From Bog-473 sp035534235 (GTDB taxonomy: Bacteria; Actinomycetota; Acidimicrobiia; Acidimicrobiales; RAAP-2), in NCBI GenBank assembly GCA_035534235.1, contig DATLSH010000067.1, forward strand, positions 1 to 48,722: a stretch of 48,722 bases of DNA, in the 5' to 3' direction. A program made the translations under genes and the position numbers. This document shows positions 22,802-31,293 of the stretch, one piece after another. The notes under the pieces are model-generated. The model saw only the letters and a program-made list of their open reading frames with translations, had not been told where the DNA came from and did no database searches. Each line of letters starts with the position of its first letter. Position 1 is the stretch's first letter.

Positions 22802-24055
22802 ATGAGTGGTTGGAGGCCGTCCTTCGCCGCCCTGGGGGCGTTCGCGCTGTGCGCGACCTTCGTGGTCGGGTCCGTCCCGGCCTCCGCCGGCACCATCTCG
22901 CCCTTGCGGGGTTCCTCGCCAAGCTGTGGCCATCCAGCCACCGGGGTGACCTCCACCGCCATAAAGGTCGGCGCGATCTTTCCCGTGACCGGCCCCCAGG
23001 GGCCGTTCTTCTCCGCTGTCGGCAACGGGATCCTGGCGCGCTTCCATGCCCAGGACGACAGTGGCGGCATCAGCGGGCGCAAGCTTGAGCTGGTGACAGC
23101 CGACGACGGCGACGGAATGCTCGCCAACCAGTCGGCGGCCAAGTTCCTGGTGTCGAAGAATGTCTTCGGGGTCATTGAGGCCTCGACCAACAGCGACGGC
23201 GGCAGTGCCTACCTCAACCAGAAGGGCATCCCCGTCACCGGCTGGGGCATCACACCGGCCTGGGGGCGCTACCGCAACATGTTCGGCTACCGCTACAGCA
23301 CCTCACCGAACCCGAACGGCGAGCCGACCACCCAGGTCGCCTCCTTCATGAAGCAGCACGGCGCCAAGCGGGTGGCCGTCCTGGCGGGCGGGGCCAGCGC
23401 CAGCGTGAACTTCGCCCGGCAGATCGCCACGACGCTGCCCGCCTTCGGCCTCACCCTGGCCTACGAGAACCTGGCCGAGCCCCTGGGCCTGACGGACTAC
23501 TCCTTCGACGCCAAGGCCATGGTCCGGGCGCACGTCGACTCGTTGGTCACGGGGTTGGACACCTTCTCCAATATCGACCTCTTCAAGGCGTCCGCAGCGG
23601 TCGGATTGCACTTCGCGGTCGGGATGCTGCCCGCCGGGTACGACTCCCGCCTCGCCGCTGCCGACGGAACCGTGCTGGCCGGCGCCTACGTGGCGATCGA
23701 CTGGCGACCCTTCGAGCTTCCCGTGCCCGCCCATCAGGTCTTCAAGCAGAACCTGGCGGCGGTGGCGCCCACCGAGTTCCCCGGGCAGCTGGCCATGGTC
23801 GGCTGGTTGTCGGCCGATGCCTTCATTCGGGGCCTCCAGGCAGCGGGCGACACCTGCCCGACCCGAGCGGCCTTCATCGCGAACCTGCGCAAGGTGAAGG
23901 ACTACACCGCCGGCGGCCTGCTTCCCAAGACCGATTTCTCGGCTGTCTTCGGGAAGGAGCCACTGTGCTATTGGGAAGTGCAATTCAAAGCCAACGCGCT
24001 CGTCCCGGCCAGCCCTGATCCCTTCTGCGGGGTCCCCTTCAAGGCGAAACGGTGA
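22802..24055 (+). CDS. Secreted periplasmic binding protein, branched-chain amino acid type
   Basis: 417 aa from ATG at 22802, after GGAAGGGGGGG. A signal peptide (FAALGAFALCATFVVG, likely cleaved after ASA) precedes a type 1 periplasmic-binding fold: IKVGAIFPVTGPQGPFF, AQDDSGGISGRKLELVTADD, FMKQHGAKRVAVLAGG. No lipobox Cys at the cleavage site. No permease or ATPase genes accompany it; instead its stop overlaps the start of a GGDEF-EAL gene by 4 bp. I infer a sensor rather than transport role. Ligand not deducible. Confidence 0.8.
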   Translation: MSGWRPSFAALGAFALCATFVVGSVPASAGTISPLRGSSPSCGHPATGVTSTAIKVGAIFPVTGPQGPFFSAVGNGILARFHAQDDSGGISGRKLELVTADDGDGMLANQSAAKFLVSKNVFGVIEASTNSDGGSAYLNQKGIPVTGWGITPAWGRYRNMFGYRYSTSPNPNGEPTTQVASFMKQHGAKRVAVLAGGASASVNFARQIATTLPAFGLTLAYENLAEPLGLTDYSFDAKAMVRAHVDSLVTGLDTFSNIDLFKASAAVGLHFAVGMLPAGYDSRLAAADGTVLAGAYVAIDWRPFELPVPAHQVFKQNLAAVAPTEFPGQLAMVGWLSADAFIRGLQAAGDTCPTRAAFIANLRKVKDYTAGGLLPKTDFSAVFGKEPLCYWEVQFKANALVPASPDPFCGVPFKAKR

Positions 24056-26256
24056 TGAACTTCCGTCCCCGGGTGGCGACCGTGAACGTCTTCCTCGTCT
24101 TCGGCCTCATTTCGGTCTCGGCCATGGTCGTCGCCCAGCACGTGGTGCGCCAGGAGGAGGCCCGGCTGGTGACAGAGCGTGCCGCCGAAGTGGGTGGACA
24201 GCTCACCAATGCGGCCGCCAGCACCGACTCCAGCCTGCGATCGCTGGCGACTCTGGCACCGCTCCCCCAGGCCGGTGTCTCCTTCCCGGCCGCGGCCACA
24301 CCGCTGCTGACCGGGAACGTGCGCACCATCGCCCTCCTGGCTGAGCACTCCGGGACCTTCTCTGCCGTGGCGGTCGTCGGGGACACCACCACTCTCGGGC
24401 CGGCTCTCAGCAGGGACCGCGAGGCACTGTTCCTGCGGGCCATCGCCGAGCCCGACATGGTGAGCGGCGTGCTGCATGACGGATTCAACCGACGTATCGG
24501 CTTCGCTCTGGCCCTCCCTCCCGACGAGGGGAACCTGGTGGTCTATGAGGAGAATGCCATCAACCCCATCGACGTCCCCCCGACCCCGACATTCGCGGAT
24601 CTGAACGTGGCCATATACGCGGCCAGCTCGCCGACGGCCGATGCCCTGGTCGTGGCGAAGGGACCGACCGGCTTCAATTCCTCGGCGCTGGTGCTCCATC
24701 CCTCCGCCGGTGCCGGGCAGTGGACCCTGATCGTCCAGCCGACGCAGCCGCTCTCGGGGTCCTTCGCCTCCACTGTGCCGTGGCTGTTGCTCATCGGTGG
24801 GCTGGTCTCCGCCTTGCTGGCCGCTGCGGTCGTGGAGATCGTGCTCAGGCGCCGCGATTTCGCCATGATGCTGGTGGACGAGCGGACAAGGGAGCTCCGC
24901 ACTTCGCTCCACAATCTCGAACATGCACAGAAGGAGCTCCGCTACCAAGCCTTTCACGACGCGCTGACGAAGCTTCCCAACCGGGTCCTCCTGATCGACC
25001 GCCTGACCCAGGCACTGGGTAGGTCGCAGCGGAAGCTGGTGGGCACCGCCGTCGTGTTCCTCGATCTGGACCGGTTCAAGCGGGTCAACGACAGCTTGGG
25101 CCATCCGGCCGGCGATCGTCTCATCACGGCTGTGGCCGAGCGGTTGGGCGTCGCTCTCCGCCAGGGTGACACCGTCGCCCGACTCGGAGGCGACGAGTTC
25201 GTGGTCTTGTGTGAAGAGCTGGTCGACCAGTCCGACGCCACCTTTGTGGCCCAGAGGATGGCGGATTGCCTCGTCGACCCATTCGACATCGAAGGCCACC
25301 ACATTGAGATCACCGCGAGCTTCGGGATTTCCTACTCACCATCTTCCGCCGATTCCCCCATGGACATGCTGCGCGAGGCGGATCTCGCCATGTACCAAGC
25401 GAAGGAGCGGGGCCGTAACCGCATTGAGCTGTTCCACCCGTCGATGCGTTCTCGGGCCGACGTGCGCCTCGAGACGGAGGAGGAGCTTCGCCTGGCCATC
25501 GAACGGCACCAGCTGCAGGTGCACTACCAGCCCATGTTGCGCCTCTCCGACGGGGCGGTCGTCGGGGCCGAGGCGCTTGTCCGCTGGCAGGACGAGCACC
25601 AGGCCCTCATTCTCCCCGCTGAGTTCATCGCCCTGGCCGAGGAGACCGGCCTCATCATCCCGCTCGGCCTGCAGGTTCTCAATACTGCCTGCGCCCAGGC
25701 AGCCGAGTGGACGCGCCAGAATTCCCCACGCGAGCGCCTGAGCGTGTCCGTCAACTTGTCAGCACGGCAACTTGAGCACCCCTTCCTGGTCGAAGAGGTC
25801 AGCGCCGCCCTCGCCGACAGCGGGCTCGCCCCCGACCTCTTGTGGCTGGAGATCACCGAGAGCGTGCTGGTGGAAGAGTCCGGGCTGAGCCTGTCGACGC
25901 TGCACGCATTGAAGGAATTGGGCGTCACCTTGGTGGTCGACGATTTCGGTACCGGCTACTCGTCCTTGCTCTACATCAGGCGCTTCCCGGTTGATGTGCT
26001 CAAAATCGACCGGTCCTTCGTTGCGGGCCTCGGCCGGCAGCGGGCTGACGACACCATCGTTTCGACCGTCATCGAATTGGCCCACGCCCTGGACCTGACC
26101 GCGGTGGCCGAAGGGGTCGAGACGGTCGAACAGGCCGAGAGGCTGGCGGCACTCGGATGCGAGTTCGCGCAGGGCTACTACTGGAGCAGGCCCGTCGTCG
26201 CCACCGCCGCCACGCTGTGGATGGACGCCACGTCGGGCGCCGCCGCCGTCCGCTGA
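24052..26256 (+). CDS. Membrane GGDEF-EAL c-di-GMP synthase/phosphodiesterase
   Basis: 734 aa from GTG at 24052 (or ATG at 24055). Transmembrane segment 1 at about 10-30, an extracytoplasmic domain of about 210 residues, segment 2 at about 243-265, a short coiled coil, then GGDEF (379-383, with inhibitory-site RQGD at 370-373) and EAL (EALV 507-510, NLSARQL, EITESV, DDFGTGYSS, AEGVET), all intact. So both synthesis and breakdown of c-di-GMP are possible. Overlap with the binding-protein gene indicates the outer domain may respond to that protein. Confidence 0.9.
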   Translation: MMNFRPRVATVNVFLVFGLISVSAMVVAQHVVRQEEARLVTERAAEVGGQLTNAAASTDSSLRSLATLAPLPQAGVSFPAAATPLLTGNVRTIALLAEHSGTFSAVAVVGDTTTLGPALSRDREALFLRAIAEPDMVSGVLHDGFNRRIGFALALPPDEGNLVVYEENAINPIDVPPTPTFADLNVAIYAASSPTADALVVAKGPTGFNSSALVLHPSAGAGQWTLIVQPTQPLSGSFASTVPWLLLIGGLVSALLAAAVVEIVLRRRDFAMMLVDERTRELRTSLHNLEHAQKELRYQAFHDALTKLPNRVLLIDRLTQALGRSQRKLVGTAVVFLDLDRFKRVNDSLGHPAGDRLITAVAERLGVALRQGDTVARLGGDEFVVLCEELVDQSDATFVAQRMADCLVDPFDIEGHHIEITASFGISYSPSSADSPMDMLREADLAMYQAKERGRNRIELFHPSMRSRADVRLETEEELRLAIERHQLQVHYQPMLRLSDGAVVGAEALVRWQDEHQALILPAEFIALAEETGLIIPLGLQVLNTACAQAAEWTRQNSPRERLSVSVNLSARQLEHPFLVEEVSAALADSGLAPDLLWLEITESVLVEESGLSLSTLHALKELGVTLVVDDFGTGYSSLLYIRRFPVDVLKIDRSFVAGLGRQRADDTIVSTVIELAHALDLTAVAEGVETVEQAERLAALGCEFAQGYYWSRPVVATAATLWMDATSGAAAVR

Positions 26257-26296
26257 CCAAAGACCCCGGTATTTCTCCCGGTGGGGGCGCCTGAAC

Positions 26297-26305
26297 TGGT
26301 ACAAT
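26297..26305 (+). promoter_or_regulatory. Extended -10 promoter element for the helicase gene
   Basis: TGGTACAAT at 26297-26305 matches the extended -10 form TGn-TACAAT closely. No clear -35 is seen. It would give a leader of about 90 nt before the helicase ATG; the rest of the 143-bp gap shows no other element I can defend. Confidence 0.45.
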
Positions 26306-26399
26306 GGACTCGCGACCGCCGGCAAGGGGCTGGTGAGTCGGGGCCGTTCACCTCCTCTGGTTGGCGCAAGGTCCCGCCGCACAACAGAGAGAGCGAGAC

Positions 26400-27683
26400 A
26401 TGACCGTAGACTCCTTGGCCGGCGCGCACGCCGAAACCTCCCATGGGGGCAAACCTGCCACCACGGACGACACGTACGAGACAGCCCGGACCTTCGAGTC
26501 CCTCGGGGTATCCGAAGAGTTGAACAAAGCGCTGGCCGATCAGGGGATCGTCAGCGCTTTTCCCATTCAGGCCCTGACCATCGCCGACGCCCTGGAAGGC
26601 CGCGACGTCTGCGGCAAGGCCAAGACGGGCTCGGGGAAGACGCTGGCCTTCGGGGTGCCGCTGCTGCAGAGAGCCAAGGCGACGCGGGACGCCCAGGGAA
26701 CGCGGGCCCCGGCCCGCCCCGCCCGCCCGCTGGCACTGGTCCTGCTGCCCACCCGCGAGCTGGCCGTCCAGGTGCACGACGTGCTGGAGCCATTGGCCAA
26801 GACACTCGGACTGCGGGCGGTCGCCGTGTACGGCGGGGCCGACATCGACCGCCAGGTCTCCAAGTTGCAGAAGGGCGTCGACGTGGTCATCGCCACGCCG
26901 GGCCGGCTGATCGACCTGGGCGACCGCGGCGAGGTCTCCGTGGCCGGGCTGGAGACACTGGTGCTGGACGAGGCGGACCGCATGGCCGACATGGGGTTCA
27001 TGCCCCAGGTCGAGTGGGTGCTGCGCCGGCTGGAGACGCCGCACCAGACGCTGCTCTTCTCGGCCACCCTCGACGGCGCGGTCGACCAGCTGGTGAAGCG
27101 CTACCTGACCGACCCGGTCTTCCACGAGGTGGCATCTTCCTCCCAGACCGTCACGCTCATGGAGCACCGGTTCATTCAGGTGCATCAGATGGACAAGGTG
27201 AAGGTGATCGCCGCCATCTGTCGGTCCCAGGAGAAGTCACTTCTGTTCGTGCGCACCAAGCGGGGCGCCGACCGGCTGGTCGAGAACCTGCAGAAGGAAG
27301 GGATCAAGGCGTCCGCCATCCACGGTGACCTGCGTCAGGCTAACCGTGAGAAGGCCCTGGCCGACTTCTCGAAAGGCAAGCTCCCCGTACTGGTGGCCAC
27401 CGACGTGGCGGCGCGGGGATTGCACATCGACGCCGTCGACGGGGTCATCCACTACGACCCACCCGAAGACCACAAGGCCTACCTGCACCGCTCCGGGCGC
27501 ACCGCCAGGGCGGGACGGGCGGGTGTGGTGGTCAGCCTCACCTTGTGGAACCAGCTGGTGGAAGTGGAGGTCATTCAGCGCCGGCTGGGCCTGCGCATTC
27601 CCATTGTCGAGATGTTCTCCAATGACCCCCGCCTGGCGGACCTGGCGGCCTGGACCCCACAGCCCGAGGAGGGTGTCATCTGA
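26400..27683 (+). CDS. DEAD-box ATP-dependent RNA helicase
   Basis: 427 aa from ATG at 26400. Helicase motifs in order: Q motif FESLGVSEELNKAL...PIQ, Walker A AKTGSGKT, PTRELA, TPGR, DEAD in LDEADRMADMGF, SAT, FVRTK, ATDVAARGLHID, HRSGRTARAG. Unwinds short RNA duplexes in ribosome assembly or RNA decay. No C-terminal RNA-binding extension, unlike CsdA. Probably followed in one transcript by the PIG-L gene, whose CTG or TTG start lies at its end. Confidence 0.92.
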   Translation: MTVDSLAGAHAETSHGGKPATTDDTYETARTFESLGVSEELNKALADQGIVSAFPIQALTIADALEGRDVCGKAKTGSGKTLAFGVPLLQRAKATRDAQGTRAPARPARPLALVLLPTRELAVQVHDVLEPLAKTLGLRAVAVYGGADIDRQVSKLQKGVDVVIATPGRLIDLGDRGEVSVAGLETLVLDEADRMADMGFMPQVEWVLRRLETPHQTLLFSATLDGAVDQLVKRYLTDPVFHEVASSSQTVTLMEHRFIQVHQMDKVKVIAAICRSQEKSLLFVRTKRGADRLVENLQKEGIKASAIHGDLRQANREKALADFSKGKLPVLVATDVAARGLHIDAVDGVIHYDPPEDHKAYLHRSGRTARAGRAGVVVSLTLWNQLVEVEVIQRRLGLRIPIVEMFSNDPRLADLAAWTPQPEEGVI

Positions 27684-27694
27684 GCGACGCCCCG

Positions 27695-28435
27695 TTGAGC
27701 GGTGCCATCCTTCCCTGGTCGCCCGAGGACGGTATCCGGCGCGTCCTGGTCGTCACCGCCCATCCCGACGACGTCGACTTCGGATCGGCGGGCACCGTGG
27801 CCGCGTTCACCAAGGCCGGCGTGGAGGTCACCTACTGCATCGTGACCAACGGCGACGCCGGTGGTTCGGACCACTCGATCACGCGGGCCGACATGGCCGC
27901 CCTGCGCCAGCGCGAGCAGCGGGCCGCTGCGGCCCTCGTCGGCGTGAGCGACGTCCGATTCCTCGGCCATCCCGACGGGCGGGTGCAGCCCACCCTTGAG
28001 CTCCGGCGCGACATCAGCCGCGTCATCCGCCAGATCAAGCCCGAGCGCGTCCTCACCCAGTCCCCCGATCGGCGCTGGGACTTCATCTTCGCCAGCCATC
28101 CCGACCACCTGGCCGCGGGCGAGGCCGCCGTATGCGCCGTCTACCCCGACGCCCGCAATCCCTTCGCCCACCCCGAGCTCCTCAGCGAGGAGGGGCTTGA
28201 GCCGTGGACCGTCAACGAGCTGTGGATCATGGCGTCCGAGGACCCCAACATCGCCGTCGAGACGACGAAGACCGTCGACCGCAAGGTGGCGGCCCTGCTG
28301 TGCCACCAGAGCCAGATCGGCGATCCCGAGGGGATCACCGAGCGCATCACCACCGGCTCCCGCCTGGCGGCCACCACGGCCGGGCTGCCCGAGGGAGCCT
28401 CGGCCGAGCTCTTCCGGGTCACCCGCATCCCCTGA
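27695..28435 (+). CDS. PIG-L/LmbE family deacetylase
   Basis: 246 aa from TTG. Zinc motif VTAHPDDVDFG near residue 22 and the later ASHPDHLAAG His are those of the N-acetylglucosaminyl-type deacetylases (MshB, Mca, LmbE). Cytosolic. Substrate unknown: mycothiol-related or another N-acyl sugar. The TTG has no ribosome-binding site, whereas an in-frame CTG at 27680 has GAGGAGGG 5 bp upstream and overlaps the helicase stop by 4 bp (CTGA), giving 5 extra residues. Confidence 0.82.
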   Translation: MSGAILPWSPEDGIRRVLVVTAHPDDVDFGSAGTVAAFTKAGVEVTYCIVTNGDAGGSDHSITRADMAALRQREQRAAAALVGVSDVRFLGHPDGRVQPTLELRRDISRVIRQIKPERVLTQSPDRRWDFIFASHPDHLAAGEAAVCAVYPDARNPFAHPELLSEEGLEPWTVNELWIMASEDPNIAVETTKTVDRKVAALLCHQSQIGDPEGITERITTGSRLAATTAGLPEGASAELFRVTRIP

Positions 28436-28473
28436 GCCGTGGGCGTCCCCGCCGGCGGACTCCGGATGGCCGC

Positions 28474-31185
28474 TCAGCCCGCCATCTGGCGGAGCACATA
28501 CTGCAGGATCCCGCCGTGGCGGTAGTACTCGGCCTCCATGGGCGTGTCGATGCGTACCACCACCCGGAACTCGGTGGACGCACCCTCGTCATCAGTCGCC
28601 ACAACCGTCAGCTCCTTGGGCAGCTCACCGTGGCTGAAGACCTGCAGGCCGGCGACCGAGAACAGCTCGGTACCCCGCAGCCCCAGGCTCTCGACGGAGT
28701 CGCCCTTGTAGAACTCCAGCGGGATCACGCCCATGCCGATGAGGTTGGAGCGGTGGATGCGCTCGTAGCTCTGGGCGATCACGGCGCGCACCCCGAGGAG
28801 CGCCGTCCCCTTGGCGGCCCAGTCGCGGCTGCTTCCCGTCCCGTACTCGCGCCCGGCCAGCACCACGAGGGGCACGCCTTCGCCGGCGTAGCGCATGGCG
28901 GCCTCGTAAATGGAGGTCTCGCTGCCCTCGGGAAGATGAAGGGTGACACCCCCCTCGGTGCCGGGGGCGAGCCGGTTGCGCAGCCGCACGTTGGCGAAGG
29001 TGCCCCGCATCATCACCTCGTGGTTGCCCCGCCGGGCGCCGTATGAGTTGAAGTCGCTCACCGGCACGCCGTGCTCGCTCAGGTAGCGGCCGGCCGGGGT
29101 GGCGGGGCCGATGGATCCAGCCGGGGAGATGTGGTCGGTGGTGACGCTGTCGCCCACCATGGCCAGGACCCGGGCACCGGAGATGTCGCTCACCGGGCTC
29201 GGGGTCATGGTCATCCCGTCGAAGAAGGGGGGGTTCTTCACATAGGTGGAGTCGTCCTGCCAGGTGAAGGTCTCCCCCTCCACAGTCGGCACCTGGTGCC
29301 AGTACTCGTCCCCGTCGAACACGGCCGCGTAGCGGGTGCGGAACATGTCCGAGGTCAACGAGGCGCGGATGGTGTCGCTCACCTCGGTCAGGCTGGGCCA
29401 CAGCTCGGAGAGGAACACCGGCGTGCCCTCGGTGTCGTGGCCGATGGGCTCGGTGGTCAGGTCGATGTCCATCGTCCCGGCCAGTGCGTAGGCGACCACG
29501 AGTGGCGGGGAGGCGAGGTAGTTCATGCGCACGTCGGGGTGGATGCGGCCCTCGAAGTTCCGGTTGCCCGAGAGGACCGAGACCACGGAGAGGTCGTCGC
29601 CCTTGACCAGATCGGTGACGCCGTCGAGCAGGGGCCCCGAGTTCCCGATGCACGTGGTGCACCCGTAGCCGACCAGGAAGAAGCCGAGCTGCTCGAGGGG
29701 CTCGACCAGCCCGGCCCGCTCCAGGTAGTCCATGACCACGCGGGACCCCGGAGCGAGGGAGGTCTTGACCCAAGGTTTCGCACGCAGTCCGAGGGCGACG
29801 GCCTTCTTGGCCAGGAGGCCGGCACCCACCATGACCTGGGGGTTCGACGTGTTGGTGCAGCTGGTGATGGCCGCCACCACGACGTCGCCGTCGGCGATGA
29901 GGTGGTGCGGGGCGGCCGCCGGTGTCTCGGTCGAGGTGCGGGGCGTGCGGCCCAGAGCGACCCGGTAGGCGTCGCGGGCCGAGGTTAGGGACACCCGGTC
30001 CTGGGGGCGGGCCGGGCCGGCCAGCGAGGGCTCCACGTCGGCCAGGTCCAGTGTGGCGTACTCCGAGTAGACCGGTTCGGGGCCGCCGGGGTCGTGCCAC
30101 AGACCCTGCGCCCTGGCGTAGGCCTCGACCACGGCCAAGTGCTCCTCGTCGCGCCCGGTGAAGCGCAGGTAGTCGATGGTCACCTGGTCGATGGGGAACA
30201 TGGTGCAGGTGGATCCGTACTCGGGGCTCATGTTGCCGATGGTGGCGCGCGTCTCCAGCGGCAGCGCGGCGACGCCGGGGCCGTAGCACTCGACGAAGGC
30301 ACCCACGACGCCGTGATCGCGCAGGATCTCGGTCACGGTCAGCACCACGTCGGTCGCCGTCGTCCCTGGTCGTAGCTCACCCGAAATGCGGAGGCCGACC
30401 ACCGGGGGCAGGAAAAGGGAGAGGGGCTGGCCCAGCATGGCGGCCTCGGCTTCAATGCCGCCGACGCCCCAGCCGAGGACGCCCAACCCGTTAACCATGG
30501 TGGTGTGCGAGTCGGCGCCGACCAGGGTGTCGCAGAACGCCTGCCCACCCGGGGTGGCGAAGACCAGCCGCGACAGGTATTCGAGGTTGACCTGGTGGCA
30601 GATGCCCATGCCCGGCGGCACGGCACGGAAGCCGTCGAAGGCCCCCTGGGCCCAGCGCAGGAGCTGGTAGCGCTCCATGTTGCGCGCGTACTCAATGGAG
30701 ACGTTGCGGTCGTAGGCCGAGGCGTCCCCCGAGCGCTCGACGATGACCGAGTGGTCGATCACCAGCTCGACCGGGACGAGAGGGTTCACCTGCGAGGCTT
30801 GGCCACCGAGCCGGGCCAGGGCATCGCGCATGGCGGCCAGGTCCACCACGCCGGGCACCCCCGTGAAATCCTGCAGGAGGACCCGCTCGGGGGTGAGCGC
30901 GATCTCGTGGGCGGCCTCGCCGGCACCCTGCCCGTGGCCCTCCGGGTTGGCACCCCAGGACGCCACGGCGACGATGTCGTCGGCCGACACGTGGGGACTG
31001 TCCTCGTGGCGGAGCAGGTTCTCCAGGATCACCTTCATGGAGTACGGCAGCCGGGCCACTTCATGCCCGGAAGTCAGGGCGGGGGCGTTGAGGGAGAAGA
31101 TTTCGTAGCTGTGCGCGCCGACGACCAGATCGGTGCGGGCCCCGAAGGTGTCGGGGTGGGGCGTGCGGTGAGGGTGTGATGCCAT
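28474..31185 (-). CDS. acnA: Aconitate hydratase A
   Basis: Interconverts citrate and isocitrate in the TCA cycle. 903 aa from ATG at 31185. The [4Fe-4S] ligands are in ITSCTNTSNP and GYGCTTCIGNSGPL; other AcnA marks are VGADSHTTMVNGLGVLGWG, RNFEGRIHPD and REYGTGSSRDWAAKG with SRDWAAK at the active-site loop. Length fits the AcnA/IRP1 class. A larger frame to 31335 would run into the promoter of the divergent secreted protein and is not used. Confidence 0.95.
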   Translation of the reverse strand: MASHPHRTPHPDTFGARTDLVVGAHSYEIFSLNAPALTSGHEVARLPYSMKVILENLLRHEDSPHVSADDIVAVASWGANPEGHGQGAGEAAHEIALTPERVLLQDFTGVPGVVDLAAMRDALARLGGQASQVNPLVPVELVIDHSVIVERSGDASAYDRNVSIEYARNMERYQLLRWAQGAFDGFRAVPPGMGICHQVNLEYLSRLVFATPGGQAFCDTLVGADSHTTMVNGLGVLGWGVGGIEAEAAMLGQPLSLFLPPVVGLRISGELRPGTTATDVVLTVTEILRDHGVVGAFVECYGPGVAALPLETRATIGNMSPEYGSTCTMFPIDQVTIDYLRFTGRDEEHLAVVEAYARAQGLWHDPGGPEPVYSEYATLDLADVEPSLAGPARPQDRVSLTSARDAYRVALGRTPRTSTETPAAAPHHLIADGDVVVAAITSCTNTSNPQVMVGAGLLAKKAVALGLRAKPWVKTSLAPGSRVVMDYLERAGLVEPLEQLGFFLVGYGCTTCIGNSGPLLDGVTDLVKGDDLSVVSVLSGNRNFEGRIHPDVRMNYLASPPLVVAYALAGTMDIDLTTEPIGHDTEGTPVFLSELWPSLTEVSDTIRASLTSDMFRTRYAAVFDGDEYWHQVPTVEGETFTWQDDSTYVKNPPFFDGMTMTPSPVSDISGARVLAMVGDSVTTDHISPAGSIGPATPAGRYLSEHGVPVSDFNSYGARRGNHEVMMRGTFANVRLRNRLAPGTEGGVTLHLPEGSETSIYEAAMRYAGEGVPLVVLAGREYGTGSSRDWAAKGTALLGVRAVIAQSYERIHRSNLIGMGVIPLEFYKGDSVESLGLRGTELFSVAGLQVFSHGELPKELTVVATDDEGASTEFRVVVRIDTPMEAEYYRHGGILQYVLRQMAG

Positions 31186-31293
31186 TGCACCATTCTGCCG
31201 TGGACCCGCCGTGGGCGCCCGTTGGGGTCGTATCCGGGGCAGCGCGGTCGGGGCGCGCCACCGGAGGGTCGGCCCGGGGGGCAGACTCTGGGC

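Noticed and set aside
23968..25302. A 444-codon reverse-strand frame over the GGDEF-EAL gene
   Set aside because: Antisense to clear GGDEF motifs; composition His/Gly/Gln-rich like other shadows.
31170..31186. TGTGATGCCATTGCAC near the acnA start as a CRP site
   Set aside because: Only the left half matches the consensus; the right half does not form TCACA.
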